DNA from: an uncultured Verrucomicrobiota bacterium
GTDB lineage: Bacteria; Verrucomicrobiota; Verrucomicrobiae; Verrucomicrobiales; DEV007
DNA: 64,000 bases
Assembly (NCBI GenBank): GCA_902591645.1
Contig: CACJBM010000001.1
Coordinates: 37,389 to 101,388, forward strand
Direction: 5' to 3'
Each line of letters begins with the position of its first letter. The stretch's first letter is position 1. Below, in pieces: positions 15,413-24,781 of the stretch. The position numbers were made by a program, and so were the translations under genes. Under the pieces are notes generated by a model. It saw nothing but the letters and a program-made list of their open reading frames with translations. It was not told the origin of the DNA and did no database searches.

Positions 15413-16873
15413 TTATCCAAAAAGTTCAGTAATTGCTTCGGCTTTGACCAACTCACGGGGCTGATTCAAATGATTATAAACTATCGAAGTAGGATCGATT
15501 CCAAAGGCATGATAAATCGTCGCTAACAACTGTGTTGGATGGACTGGATCCTCTACAGGAGCTGAACCAGTCTTATCTGATTTACCGTGAACATTACCGC
15601 GCTTAATTCCTGCACCTGCAATCAGGCCAGTGTAGCAATAAGGCCAGTGATCACGCCCGTCGGCACTGTTTCCGTTACCGGACGTACTGACTCCTTTTTG
15701 AGGGCTACGACCAAATTCACCGACGGCTACGACGAGCGTGTCATCGAGCATTCCTCGTTCATCCAGATCTGAAATGAGTCCTGACAGCCCATTGTCCAGC
15801 ATTGGTCCAGACTGATTCTTCATCCTCTTGGTCAGATCTTTATGATGGTCCCATGAGTGATTATCAGAGTTAGCTACTTTCGGCCATATCACTTCTACGA
15901 CTTTAGTTCCTGCCTCAACGAGTCTTCTTGCGAGTAGGCAACTGTCACCGAATGAAGTGTTGCCATACTTTTCTCTGGTTTTGAGTTGCTCTTGATCTAG
16001 AGCAAAAGCTTCACGAGCTTTTCCTGAGATGATTAGGTTGAGGGCCTGATCGTAATACTCATTGAGCTTATAATCCTTAACGGCTTCTTCGACCTTATTC
16101 ATTTTCTTTGAGATTGTTTCTCTTAAGGAGGCGCGTCTCTGAAGTCGAGTTGCAAAAACATCAGGCCTTAACTGAAGGTCATCAATTTTGATTTTGGTCA
16201 TTTTCTGCATGTCCATGTCTCCACCGCTAGGGTAGAGCGTGTATGGATCAAAGGATCTTCCCAAGAATCCTCCCGTTCCTCCCTTTCCAACGACATTCGA
16301 TTCCTGTAATGGACGAGGAAGCATAACGAATGGGAGCATCGGTTCGGTCTGTGGCTTGAGTCGAATGATGTTAGAACCAAAGTTAGGGAAGTCCTTAGGT
16401 GAAGGTGGTTCTAGCTGACCAGAAGGGGACACTTTGTCTGTCGTGTATCCGGTCATCATCTGATAAATTGCAGCGGTATGGTTGAAGAGTCCGTTCGGCT
16501 CGTAACTGACTGCACGCATGAGGGTGAACTTGTCATTAATCTTTGCAAGTTCTGGGAGTATTTCAGTGAAATGAACACCCGGTATCTTTGTTGGAATTGT
16601 GTTGAAAGCTGATCTTACATTATCAGGAACGTCCTTCTTAGGATCCCATAGGTCCAAGTGACTCGGTCCGCCCTGAAGGTAAACCATGATGATAGACTTG
16701 GCTTTTCCCCAACCAGGTGATGAGCTTTGGTTTGCTTTAGCTTTGAGTTCAAGCATTGAACTTAGGGTTAGGCCAATCATTCCTCCTCCCCCGACTCGGA
16801 GAAAGTCTCTCCTTGAGGGTTTGAGGTGCTTGTCGCAAAGATCTTTTCCTGGGTCACCTAGTATTCTAAACAT
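15413..16873 (-). CDS. DUF1501 family protein with Tat signal
   Basis: 486 aa. [20 protein letters not shown] gives a twin-arginine signal near residue 20. [79 protein letters not shown] followed by [19 protein letters not shown] and [17 protein letters not shown] mark a full-length DUF1501. It is the third gene of a minus-strand PVC set, after the PSCyt1-WD40 and DUF1549/1553 genes. The usual hypothesis is that DUF1501 and DUF1553 proteins work together at the cell surface. The reaction is unknown. Confidence 0.93.
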   Translation of the reverse strand: MFRILGDPGKDLCDKHLKPSRRDFLRVGGGGMIGLTLSSMLELKAKANQSSSPGWGKAKSIIMVYLQGGPSHLDLWDPKKDVPDNVRSAFNTIPTKIPGVHFTEILPELAKINDKFTLMRAVSYEPNGLFNHTAAIYQMMTGYTTDKVSPSGQLEPPSPKDFPNFGSNIIRLKPQTEPMLPFVMLPRPLQESNVVGKGGTGGFLGRSFDPYTLYPSGGDMDMQKMTKIKIDDLQLRPDVFATRLQRRASLRETISKKMNKVEEAVKDYKLNEYYDQALNLIISGKAREAFALDQEQLKTREKYGNTSFGDSCLLARRLVEAGTKVVEVIWPKVANSDNHSWDHHKDLTKRMKNQSGPMLDNGLSGLISDLDERGMLDDTLVVAVGEFGRSPQKGVSTSGNGNSADGRDHWPYCYTGLIAGAGIKRGNVHGKSDKTGSAPVEDPVHPTQLLATIYHAFGIDPTSIVYNHLNQPRELVKAEAITELFG

Positions 16874-16996
16874 CGTCTCTATTTGTTAACGGTTCTGGTT
16901 TCTTAAGTATAATTATATGACTGCTAGTCTTTTTGTAAATCATTGATTTTCATGAAGGGATCAACATTTGGTAATTTTTTTAATTCAGCTGTCTTT

Positions 16997-19900
16997 TTAG
17001 CGGTTAAATAAGAATGCAGGGGTATTAATAATGGCCCAAGCAATGTCCTGCGCGGCAGTTAGCCTTTTTTGACTTTTTTGTTGTTCACTCAGTGCTGCGT
17101 CCTTCCGTAACTGAGCAAGTTTATAGTCTTCTGGAATTGGTTTTTCAGCTTCTTTGATGTCCGCTTCCAGTTCAGCTATCTTGGGGTCAGTTGGGCGAGG
17201 CTTTTTAGCATTTGCGAGGGCCTCATTTAATTTTTTCAGGTCCCCGTTATTTTCTTTATAATATTTAGTGATCTCGGCAACTTCGGCCTCGGTCCGTTCG
17301 TTCTCGACCTTGGCAATGATCGAGGTGACATTTCCTGGTAGCCCAAAGTTAATTGGTTTGGGTGAAGAGGTCACAGAGACTCTGAAACGTCCAAGCGAAT
17401 AGTTATTTCCTTTGTACCTTTGATCGAGGTCGAACCTGAGAAGTCTTCTTCCCTCGGCCTTGGGCTGATCTTTGACTTCAAAAATGGCGGTGTGTGGCTT
17501 ATTCATTTGAGGAGAGATTGCCCAACCATTTCCGTTATCACCTCTTTGCCCATCGATGGCTGTATTGACAGCATAACCGTCCTGACTGAAATCCGCTTTT
17601 GCATTTTCCAAGGCAAACTTTTCCAGTTTTGGAGTTTCTGCCCTATTGACGCGTAACGCGTCAACGTAGACGACGTTCTTATCATCGATTGGATCGAATC
17701 TGAGCGAAGTTAGCTCACTGTCTGTCTGGAAAAAGAAACGGTAATTTTGCCACCCCTTCTTTCCTCTGGGAAGGGTAAGTCTTGTGGATCTTTCCTCAGA
17801 AATGTTATTGTCTTTTTTGGTGGTCCAGAAGAATTGAACGTGGGCCTTTCCTTGTCCTGGAAACTCAGCCTTAAGATCGACCATGAATGTTCCTGCCGGA
17901 GCGTTCAGTGCAGTAGTTACTGAAGGGTCGTTCCCTTTACTGTTAATTTTAAGGACCCCTTTCTCGACTGAAACTTCTGCCTGATTGGGCTTTTCCCAGC
18001 CATCAGTACTCTGGTCGAACGTCCACAGTTTGATGACTTTCCAGTCCTCTTTCTTCTGAACAGCGGAACCGTGGATTTCAAATTCTGTGAGGACAAAGTT
18101 TCCGTCACTACCGGCCCTTCCTGGTCCTCCCTTAGGTAATCTGCTATCAGGTATTGCTTCGATTCTGACGCCTGTGATATTTTGGGTCGCTGTCGTGGCG
18201 AAGATCCTGTAATTGCCGATCCCGTTCTTTCCAGAAGCAAAGATGGAACTGTCATTCTCAAGTTCGAGCTTTGATCCGTTCGTCGAGTTAAAGCCTATAG
18301 GATTAATGACTTCCCAGGAAGAGTCCGTTGAGCTGGCCTTGGCCCATGCGGATACTTTTTGAGGGATAGTTTGCTCAAAATCTTTGACTGCCTTATCAGC
18401 TGCTGCGACGCGTTCGGCCTGTTCTTTGTTGAGCTTTTCTTCACGCGCGGCCATTTCCTCACGGTACTTAGTGAGCGCTGACTTAGCTGCACCAATAGCA
18501 TCATCTCTTTCCTTTGTGGCCTTATCCGTTTCGGCTTTGAGGTTTGATTCACGTTCATTGACCCTTGAAACAATGTTTGCATGGTCCTTATCAATGTCAT
18601 TCATCAGGGAAAGGCTCGCGGCAAGCTCCTCATTATTTGCCGGGCGTGATAGGAGGCGAAGAAAAATCTGGTTAATGACTTTCTTATCGTCCTCGGATTC
18701 TTTCACGAGTTTTGGGAGTACATTATTTGGATCACTGATGGCATTTCCAACGGTCGGTCCTGAGACGAGAGCCATAATTGGTCCGAGTTGAAGGCCACTA
18801 CTGCGCTCGCATTCGCAGGCGCTTTCTCGGACCGGTCTTCCAGCATTATCTAAGAATCCATCAGGTAACTTAATGCCAACGTCAGGGAGCTGTGAGGCTC
18901 GCGTCCCTTCAGGAACACCAGGAAATTTTGGCTGCGCTCCTAGAGAAGCGTAAATGGTGTCGTAAAGGACCTCGGCTGGTAAACGTTTGGCTTTTCCGTG
19001 TGAAAAGTTGGTGCCGTCATCATTGTTCCATTTGTTAGTTTCAATGGAGAGCTGATACGTTCTTGATTTACAGATCAAACCTAGCACGTGTTGAATATTA
19101 AATTTACTACTGATAAATTCCTTTTCCAGATATTCTAGAAGCTCCGGATTACTTGGTGGGTTTCCAGCACGAATATCATCGAGAGGTTCTATGATTCCTG
19201 TTCCGAGCATGTATCCCCAGAGCCGGTTCACGTAACTCGAAGCAAAGTACTGGTTCCCTGGAGCAGTGATCCAGTCAGCCAGTTCGGCTCTTCTTGTTTC
19301 TTTTTTTGGTTTTGTGGTATCTCTTCCAGCCAAATAAGGGAAAGACGGTGCAGACACTTCTTTGGTCCTGTCGTGGATGACTTCCCCATCTTTTTTGTCG
19401 GAAATGAGCTCGTAAAGAGGCTTAGCGCCTTCGACTGCGGTGCCTCCAATATTGTTCTTACCTGAAGCCGGGTCCCTTTGCAGATCGACTTGAGCAAAGT
19501 ACGCAGCTAACTCATAATACTGGTCCTGAGTCCATCTCTCGAAGGGATGGTCATGGCACTTATTGCAATTGAATCGGGTCGCCAGGAAAAGGTGAGTGGT
19601 ATTTTCCATTAGCGCGTCAGGCTCACGAAGTATCTTATAATATGAGGCAGCTGGGTTCGTTTTGTTTGAACCAGTGGACGTGATGATTTCACGGACAAAC
19701 TGATCGTAGGGCTTATTGTTTTGAACCTGCATCCTGATCCACTGACGGAGCCCCTTCGCTCCTTCCTGACCAAGGAACTTTCGGTTCACCTGCAATAGGT
19801 CGGCCCATTTGTTTGTCCAATGATCAATGTATTCTTCGGATCCGATGAGGCGATCAATGAGAGCGTCCCGTTTTTGTTTTTGATCTGTTTTATCAGATAC

Positions 19901-21028
19901 AAAGTCCTGTATGGTTTGGGCCGAAGGGGGCAGTCCGGTAATGTCCAGATATACTCTTCTCACAAATTCATAATCATCACATAGGCCAGAAGGGAGTATC
20001 TTCATGCGTTCCCATTTCGATGCGGCCAATTCATCGATTTTGTTATTTGCCGGCGGATTCTGCCAAACGAAACCACTCCGATCTCCCATGACTGTGACTG
20101 TAGTCGCAGTATAATTTCCCTCGTAACGGATAAGTATAGGCGCTTCTCCTCTTCGGATAGTATTAATTAGCGAATGACTTTCTTTTTCCGGCTCGGCCAC
20201 TTCGGTGTTTCCACTTTGCACGAAGGCATCCCTAGTAACGTCTCGCTTGATCCCGTCACTATAAGTGGCGACGACCCGGATCTGTTGTTTGGTTCCAATT
20301 GTCTGAACTACTGGATTCTTGGGGAACACTTCGATCCCTTTAACTTTAGGGGTTGAGAGGTCGAGCTTGGCTCCACTTGCGATCCAACTCTTTACAATGT
20401 TGTAATAGTTTGAATTAATTTTAGTGACTTGCCCCCCTTCGTGAGGGACGGCTCCAGTCGCTTTCAGCAGTAATAGGCTTGAGTCCGGAGCAGCAACATT
20501 GACGCGCCTGCCGCCCAGGTCATCAGTGAAAGCTCGAATATCATAGATTGGATCGTATCCTCTCAATGAGAGTTTGAACCCATTCTTTCCGTCCTTCGAA
20601 CCGTGGCACGTGCCTGCGTTACAGCCCATCCTTGAGATGACGGGCATAATGTCTCTCACGTAGTCTGGTTTGAATTCATTTGCCTGGCCTTGGACTTTCA
20701 CTGAGAGACTGACCGTTTTTCCTTTGAGTTCGAAATTAATTTTGGATTCTCCATCTTTTAAAGGCTCAACAAAACCTGAATCATTTATTTTTGCGGAATC
20801 CCCTTCGATGGTAACTTTAGCTAGCCTTGTCACATCAACGCTGTCCCCGCTCAATAGCTTCGCGGTGGCAATGATTTGGGCATTGGCAAAAGGAGAACCG
20901 AGCTGAATCTCTGTCGGATTCAATGAGAGAGAATCAATTTCTAATAAATTTTCCTCGGCATTCAGCCCACAGGTTAAAATGAACGAGAGGATTGTTCCCG
21001 TGCAGATTATATTTTTCAGTGCTGTCAT
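16997..21028 (-). CDS. Large DUF1549/DUF1553 cytochrome-like protein with Ig-like domain and C-terminal insertion
   Basis: 1343 aa, signal peptide at residues 1-24. An Ig-like (BIG2-type) region spans about 30-115. A cytochrome-like segment has Cys136 and Cys141-His142 (spacing CxxxxCH), then a second Ig-like part near 230-315. DUF1549 covers about 330-540, including RVYLDITGLPPSAQTI and FNCNKCHDHPFERWT (a CxxCH). DUF1553 covers about 575-805 (ADWITAPGNQYFASSYVNRLW). The normal last motif of DUF1553, DIAWAIINTPAFLFNR, is only at 1328-1343. In between lie about 510 residues: a charged coiled coil (825-890), two beta-rich binding-like modules and a second coiled coil. It is translated from ATG 64 bp after the WD40 gene. 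Confidence 0.92.
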   Translation of the reverse strand: MTALKNIICTGTILSFILTCGLNAEENLLEIDSLSLNPTEIQLGSPFANAQIIATAKLLSGDSVDVTRLAKVTIEGDSAKINDSGFVEPLKDGESKINFELKGKTVSLSVKVQGQANEFKPDYVRDIMPVISRMGCNAGTCHGSKDGKNGFKLSLRGYDPIYDIRAFTDDLGGRRVNVAAPDSSLLLLKATGAVPHEGGQVTKINSNYYNIVKSWIASGAKLDLSTPKVKGIEVFPKNPVVQTIGTKQQIRVVATYSDGIKRDVTRDAFVQSGNTEVAEPEKESHSLINTIRRGEAPILIRYEGNYTATTVTVMGDRSGFVWQNPPANNKIDELAASKWERMKILPSGLCDDYEFVRRVYLDITGLPPSAQTIQDFVSDKTDQKQKRDALIDRLIGSEEYIDHWTNKWADLLQVNRKFLGQEGAKGLRQWIRMQVQNNKPYDQFVREIITSTGSNKTNPAASYYKILREPDALMENTTHLFLATRFNCNKCHDHPFERWTQDQYYELAAYFAQVDLQRDPASGKNNIGGTAVEGAKPLYELISDKKDGEVIHDRTKEVSAPSFPYLAGRDTTKPKKETRRAELADWITAPGNQYFASSYVNRLWGYMLGTGIIEPLDDIRAGNPPSNPELLEYLEKEFISSKFNIQHVLGLICKSRTYQLSIETNKWNNDDGTNFSHGKAKRLPAEVLYDTIYASLGAQPKFPGVPEGTRASQLPDVGIKLPDGFLDNAGRPVRESACECERSSGLQLGPIMALVSGPTVGNAISDPNNVLPKLVKESEDDKKVINQIFLRLLSRPANNEELAASLSLMNDIDKDHANIVSRVNERESNLKAETDKATKERDDAIGAAKSALTKYREEMAAREEKLNKEQAERVAAADKAVKDFEQTIPQKVSAWAKASSTDSSWEVINPIGFNSTNGSKLELENDSSIFASGKNGIGNYRIFATTATQNITGVRIEAIPDSRLPKGGPGRAGSDGNFVLTEFEIHGSAVQKKEDWKVIKLWTFDQSTDGWEKPNQAEVSVEKGVLKINSKGNDPSVTTALNAPAGTFMVDLKAEFPGQGKAHVQFFWTTKKDNNISEERSTRLTLPRGKKGWQNYRFFFQTDSELTSLRFDPIDDKNVVYVDALRVNRAETPKLEKFALENAKADFSQDGYAVNTAIDGQRGDNGNGWAISPQMNKPHTAIFEVKDQPKAEGRRLLRFDLDQRYKGNNYSLGRFRVSVTSSPKPINFGLPGNVTSIIAKVENERTEAEVAEITKYYKENNGDLKKLNEALANAKKPRPTDPKIAELEADIKEAEKPIPEDYKLAQLRKDAALSEQQKSQKRLTAAQDIAWAIINTPAFLFNR

Positions 21029-21091
21029 AAATTAGAGTGGTGTGTGAAATTTAAAGTTCAGGGCTCTATGAGCTTCTATATATAAGCTTGT

Positions 21092-22597
21092 CTACTGGTT
21101 TATTGGTACAGGGACAAATTCAGTGATCTTCTGTCCGTTCGTAGTGTCAAAAATTCTCACATGCCCATCAGATCCGGCAGCAGCGATTTGGGTTCCTGCC
21201 GGATTAAATTTCACTGAATAGATTCCTGATGGGATTGAATCAATGGTGGCAATGGTTTTGATGCCGTTCTTGAAATAGTTGTTGAGCTTATCGCGTTCAC
21301 CACCGTTGCGGTTCTGGACAGGCTTTTTAATGATTCCATCGATGTCACCCGGGACCTTGTAGTCTGGATCTATACTGTAAATATGAAGGTATCCGTTACC
21401 GTTCAGGCTACTTCCAGCTGCTATGATTTTCCCGTCCTTGCTCCAGTCCACGGCAAATATCCGTCCCTTTAGTGGAGGGAGGTTCCATAGCTGGTTCGAA
21501 TCGTCTCCAATTTCACGCTTTTTCACACGCTGAGTTCGATAAATTTTTGGAACCCCGTCAGCTCCTCCAAATAATATTTCATCTCTGGCAGGATGCCTTG
21601 TTACGGATAAGATCCCACCTTTTAGGGCCTTCGGAGTGATTGAAGTAATGTTATCTATGAACCTTTGCTCGTCGACTTTGGTCAGTTTTGCTGACATGTC
21701 TCTTCCGACTGAAACAAGATAATCGCTTTTCATGGAAAATACGGTGTCAATAACCCAGTTATTATGGCTTCCCATGAACAGTACCTGCTTTCCGCTCTTT
21801 GCATCGATTGCTCTGACCGTAGTGTCTGAACATCCGAACGCGATGAGTTTGCCGTCCGGTGACCAGCTCCCACCGTAAACAGTGTCATAAGTTACAGGAA
21901 CTGATAAGCTTAGCTTCTTTGTCGCTACGTCCCACACTTGTACTTCGCCCATCCTCGCGGGCAGTCCTCCTGTCACGGCAATCTTTTTGCCGTCCGGTGA
22001 GAATGAGATTGATTCGATCCTCTCAGACAAACCGACTAGCCTCGATTCCATTGCTGATCCGTCAGACTTATGAATCAGGACTTCATGAAATCCTGAAACA
22101 GCCAACAATGAACCGTCCGGCGAAAAGTCTAAGGCGCTGATCACTGGTGGCTGAACGTATTCTGGTGGATTTTCTGCAGTGTATCTTTGTTTGGCTCCTT
22201 CGGGCGTATCGTCTTTCGCTCCTTCTGTGATCCATTTTTTAATTAAATCGATTTCTGTTTCATGCAATGGATCAGCTTTCTGAGGCATTTCAGCTTCACC
22301 GTCCTCTGGTGTAATTAGATCAACGATATAACTCTTTTCAAGATTGCTCGGAACGATGGCCGGGTCACCGCTGTCACCTCCCGAAATGAGCTTATCAAAG
22401 TCAGTCATGATGTACTTGCCTTTTGCCTTGGAGGGCTGGTGGCATCCCTGACAGTTGGCCTGAAAGATTGGTCTAATGTCTTTGTAATAGCTGACAGCTT
22501 TATTGGCCGGCTCCTCTTCTTTACCTTTTACTAGTTGGGTGAACATTATCAGGCTCAGTAAAGGGAAAGCTTTGCGAGTAAAAAGGAGCGGATTCAT
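21092..22597 (-). CDS. PSCyt1 (planctomycete cytochrome c) fused to WD40 propeller
   Basis: From the ATG at 22597 (MNPLLFTRKAFPLLSLIMF) the protein has a plain signal peptide and 501 aa; an ATG at 22633 would add 12 polar residues in front. DIRPIFQANCQGCHQPSKAKG is the PSCyt1 CxxCH heme motif, with DGEAEMPQKADPL supplying the likely axial Met region. Seven or so WD40-like blades follow: ISALDFSPDGSLLAVSG, ISFSPDGKKIAVTGG, GGSWSPDGKLIAFG, and near the end YSVKFNPAGTQIAAAGSDG. It heads the minus-strand set with DUF1549/1553 and DUF1501. A periplasmic electron-carrier or docking role is plausible but unproven. Confidence 0.9.
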   Translation of the reverse strand: MNPLLFTRKAFPLLSLIMFTQLVKGKEEEPANKAVSYYKDIRPIFQANCQGCHQPSKAKGKYIMTDFDKLISGGDSGDPAIVPSNLEKSYIVDLITPEDGEAEMPQKADPLHETEIDLIKKWITEGAKDDTPEGAKQRYTAENPPEYVQPPVISALDFSPDGSLLAVSGFHEVLIHKSDGSAMESRLVGLSERIESISFSPDGKKIAVTGGLPARMGEVQVWDVATKKLSLSVPVTYDTVYGGSWSPDGKLIAFGCSDTTVRAIDAKSGKQVLFMGSHNNWVIDTVFSMKSDYLVSVGRDMSAKLTKVDEQRFIDNITSITPKALKGGILSVTRHPARDEILFGGADGVPKIYRTQRVKKREIGDDSNQLWNLPPLKGRIFAVDWSKDGKIIAAGSSLNGNGYLHIYSIDPDYKVPGDIDGIIKKPVQNRNGGERDKLNNYFKNGIKTIATIDSIPSGIYSVKFNPAGTQIAAAGSDGHVRIFDTTNGQKITEFVPVPINQ

Positions 22598-22634
22598 TTT
22601 GGTAAGTTTAAGAGATTTGGTCTCTCCATTCAAG

Positions 22635-23519
22635 TTACAGAAGTGCCCGTTTTTGCCTGCGTTCCAAAAAGGGGTGTATTATAACAGATATGAATATTAT
22701 AGCTGTTCCACAATAGAATAAAGGCCCAAATAAGTGATGTTCGCTAAAAAATAAGGCCGCAAAAATCATCCCATACACTGGTTCCAGATTATAAGCGAGG
22801 TGAATAGTGAAGACGCTCAGCCGCTTTAATAGCTCTATGTATTGGGCATAAGCGTAAACTGTGCAGAAGCAGACCAATAAGAGCATCCAACCAATGTCCT
22901 GGTACGAGGGGATCAGATTTGGCATGTTCTTTTTCCATAGTGCGGTCAGAAGGATCCCTACCGCAGCGATTAGAGTAGCCCCTATCATCTGGTAAAGGGC
23001 AATGGTGTAATGATTATATTTTTTGGTGAATCGACTATTAAAAATTGAAAACAGAGTGCCAATCCCCGCCGAAAAAATTGCGATTAAAAGACCGCTCAGA
23101 TAATTAAAATCACTTCCGACTATCAGTGCTATTGCAGCAATCATGATTCCTCCGAGCCCGAATTCGTATGCGCGGAAAGAACGTTTCTTTACTAAAATAG
23201 GTTCTAGTATTGCAGTCCAGAGTGAAGTCGTTGCCATTCCAATCATGCAAACTGAAACGTTGGCAATTTTAACCGCTAAAAAAAATAGAGTCCAATGGGT
23301 CCCGAGCAAGAGTCCGTTTGCGAGCATTTGCATTTGCCCCTTTTTTGACCCTGCGCCGGGCGCCTTTATTATTCTGATCAATATAGCCAGAATGATTCCG
23401 GCGGTCCCTACACGGTAAAAAACGAGGACCGAACTCTCTAGTTGGATTAACTCACCGAGTATTGCGGTGAATCCCCAAAGGATGACAACAAAATGAAGTT
23501 TTGCATAATCGCGGCTCAC
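22635..23519 (-). CDS. EamA/DMT family transporter
   Basis: 294 aa with about ten hydrophobic helices arranged as two EamA repeats: residues 5-140 (HFVVILWGFTAILGELIQLE, then the SVLVFYRVGTAGIILAILI helix) and 150-285 (FSAGIGTLFSIFNSRFTKKY; YNLEPVYGMIFAALFFSEHH). The start codon is GTG; no closer ATG fits. EamA proteins export or import small metabolites and the substrate cannot be predicted. A strong hairpin terminator separates it from the upstream isomerase gene, so it is likely transcribed on its own or with the WD40 gene downstream. Confidence 0.9.
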   Translation of the reverse strand: MSRDYAKLHFVVILWGFTAILGELIQLESSVLVFYRVGTAGIILAILIRIIKAPGAGSKKGQMQMLANGLLLGTHWTLFFLAVKIANVSVCMIGMATTSLWTAILEPILVKKRSFRAYEFGLGGIMIAAIALIVGSDFNYLSGLLIAIFSAGIGTLFSIFNSRFTKKYNHYTIALYQMIGATLIAAVGILLTALWKKNMPNLIPSYQDIGWMLLLVCFCTVYAYAQYIELLKRLSVFTIHLAYNLEPVYGMIFAALFFSEHHLFGPLFYCGTAIIFISVIIHPFLERRQKRALL

Positions 23520-23547
23520 TTCGTTTTATTGATAAGTATTAATGACA

Positions 23548-23582
23548 CAAAAGCCGCAGACGATGACTGACTGCGGCTTTTG
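23548..23582 (-). terminator. Rho-independent terminator after the TIM-barrel isomerase gene
   Basis: CAAAAGCCGCAG and CTGCGGCTTTTG form a perfect 12-bp stem around an 11-nt loop. On the minus strand it follows the stop of the isomerase gene by 26 bp. The A- and T-rich stem bases on either side would let it work in both directions. Confidence 0.85.
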
Positions 23583-23608
23583 GATTGATGAACTATTTTA
23601 CTGGTAAT

Positions 23609-24634
23609 TTATGACCAGCCATGCGAGTCGCGGACCTGAATCATAGTGTCGAGGATAGTGTTCCAAGTGTCCACCTCTTCAAGCATCGCGTTAGGGAACA
23701 TGCAACCGTCCCAGCAAATATGCTCAATGCCTCTTTCCTGAGCATCTTTGAGCCAGTAACCGGAGGCCTTCACGATATCAAGCTTGCCGTTCGGATCGTC
23801 TGCGGGGCAATGCTTTCCTGTCTTGTCATGCGTCCCGGCCCCGTGCACGGTCCCGTCGTTCTGAGCGACATGAAAATCAATTGTCCATGGGCGGAGCTTG
23901 TCGGTCATTGTTTCGTAAGCGGCCCAGAACTCTTCGTCACTATAGTTCTCACTCACTAATGCATGGTCAGGAGCGTTATAACCTAGCAGATATAAATAAG
24001 TGTGTGCCAGGTCTGCTTGGAATCCAAGAGAGTCAGGCATTCCAACACCTTCGAGTATGTCCAGCATGTCTTTCCAGCTATGCATTCCTGCCCAGCAGAT
24101 TTCACCTTCGGCGGCGAGCCTTTCACCGCTGTCTGCAGCGATCTTTGCAGCTTCTTGGAAAGTTTCGATGATTGTCGCAGTATTGGCAGGAGGATTTTCG
24201 GCCCATTTCTCGACTCCGAACTCAGCGGAATCGATACGTATGACTCCATGCTTACGGACCCCGTGCTCATTGAAAACGCCTGCGATTCTGCAAGCCATTT
24301 TAACGGCATCAAGGAACTTGGCGCGTTGTTCTGCGTCTCCCATAGCCGAATCTCCGACAGTACCGGGCCAAATAGGAGCCACGAGTGAGCCCACATCAAA
24401 GCCCTTACCTTGAATCAAGTCGGCGATCGCCTTGAGATCATCGTTACTGGCTTCAGGGTCCGTGTGCGGTAAGAAAAGAAAATAGTCAATGCCATCAAAT
24501 TTGGTTCCATTGACTTCTGCGGCTGCTGTCAATTCAAGCATGCGCTCGAGACTAATTGGTGGTTCTTGTCCCTCATCGTCACCTTTACCGACGAGTCCGG
24601 GCCACATTGCGTTATGAAGTTTTGGGTTGCTCAT
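23609..24634 (-). CDS. TIM-barrel sugar isomerase/epimerase-like protein
   Basis: 341 aa, cytosolic. Xylose isomerase-like TIM barrel features: [61 protein letters not shown] (metal Glu on a strand), [20 protein letters not shown] (Asp and His), [16 protein letters not shown] and [14 protein letters not shown]. These are metal-dependent aldose/ketose isomerases or epimerases. The exact sugar is unclear. It stands alone, followed by a strong terminator. Confidence 0.82.
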   Translation of the reverse strand: MSNPKLHNAMWPGLVGKGDDEGQEPPISLERMLELTAAAEVNGTKFDGIDYFLFLPHTDPEASNDDLKAIADLIQGKGFDVGSLVAPIWPGTVGDSAMGDAEQRAKFLDAVKMACRIAGVFNEHGVRKHGVIRIDSAEFGVEKWAENPPANTATIIETFQEAAKIAADSGERLAAEGEICWAGMHSWKDMLDILEGVGMPDSLGFQADLAHTYLYLLGYNAPDHALVSENYSDEEFWAAYETMTDKLRPWTIDFHVAQNDGTVHGAGTHDKTGKHCPADDPNGKLDIVKASGYWLKDAQERGIEHICWDGCMFPNAMLEEVDTWNTILDTMIQVRDSHGWS

Positions 24635-24781
24635 AGTTTATTTAAAATTGCTTATTAACTTAGTACTTAATTTTTATGGAAATCGACGGTAAGGGCAAGC
24701 GTCTAATAAGCATGAGACAAATTTATTCTTCTTAAATGAGATAGTTAATATTAATGAAGTAATTAACTTAATCGATTAATC

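Noticed and set aside
13877..16873. Two adjacent DUF1501 genes as a recent tandem duplication
   Set aside because: They differ strongly in sequence and, by eye, in base composition, so they are old paralogues or separate acquisitions.
23983..24413. Overlapping frames of 128-138 codons on both strands over the isomerase gene
   Set aside because: Their products are out-of-frame readings of the conserved TIM-barrel sequence.
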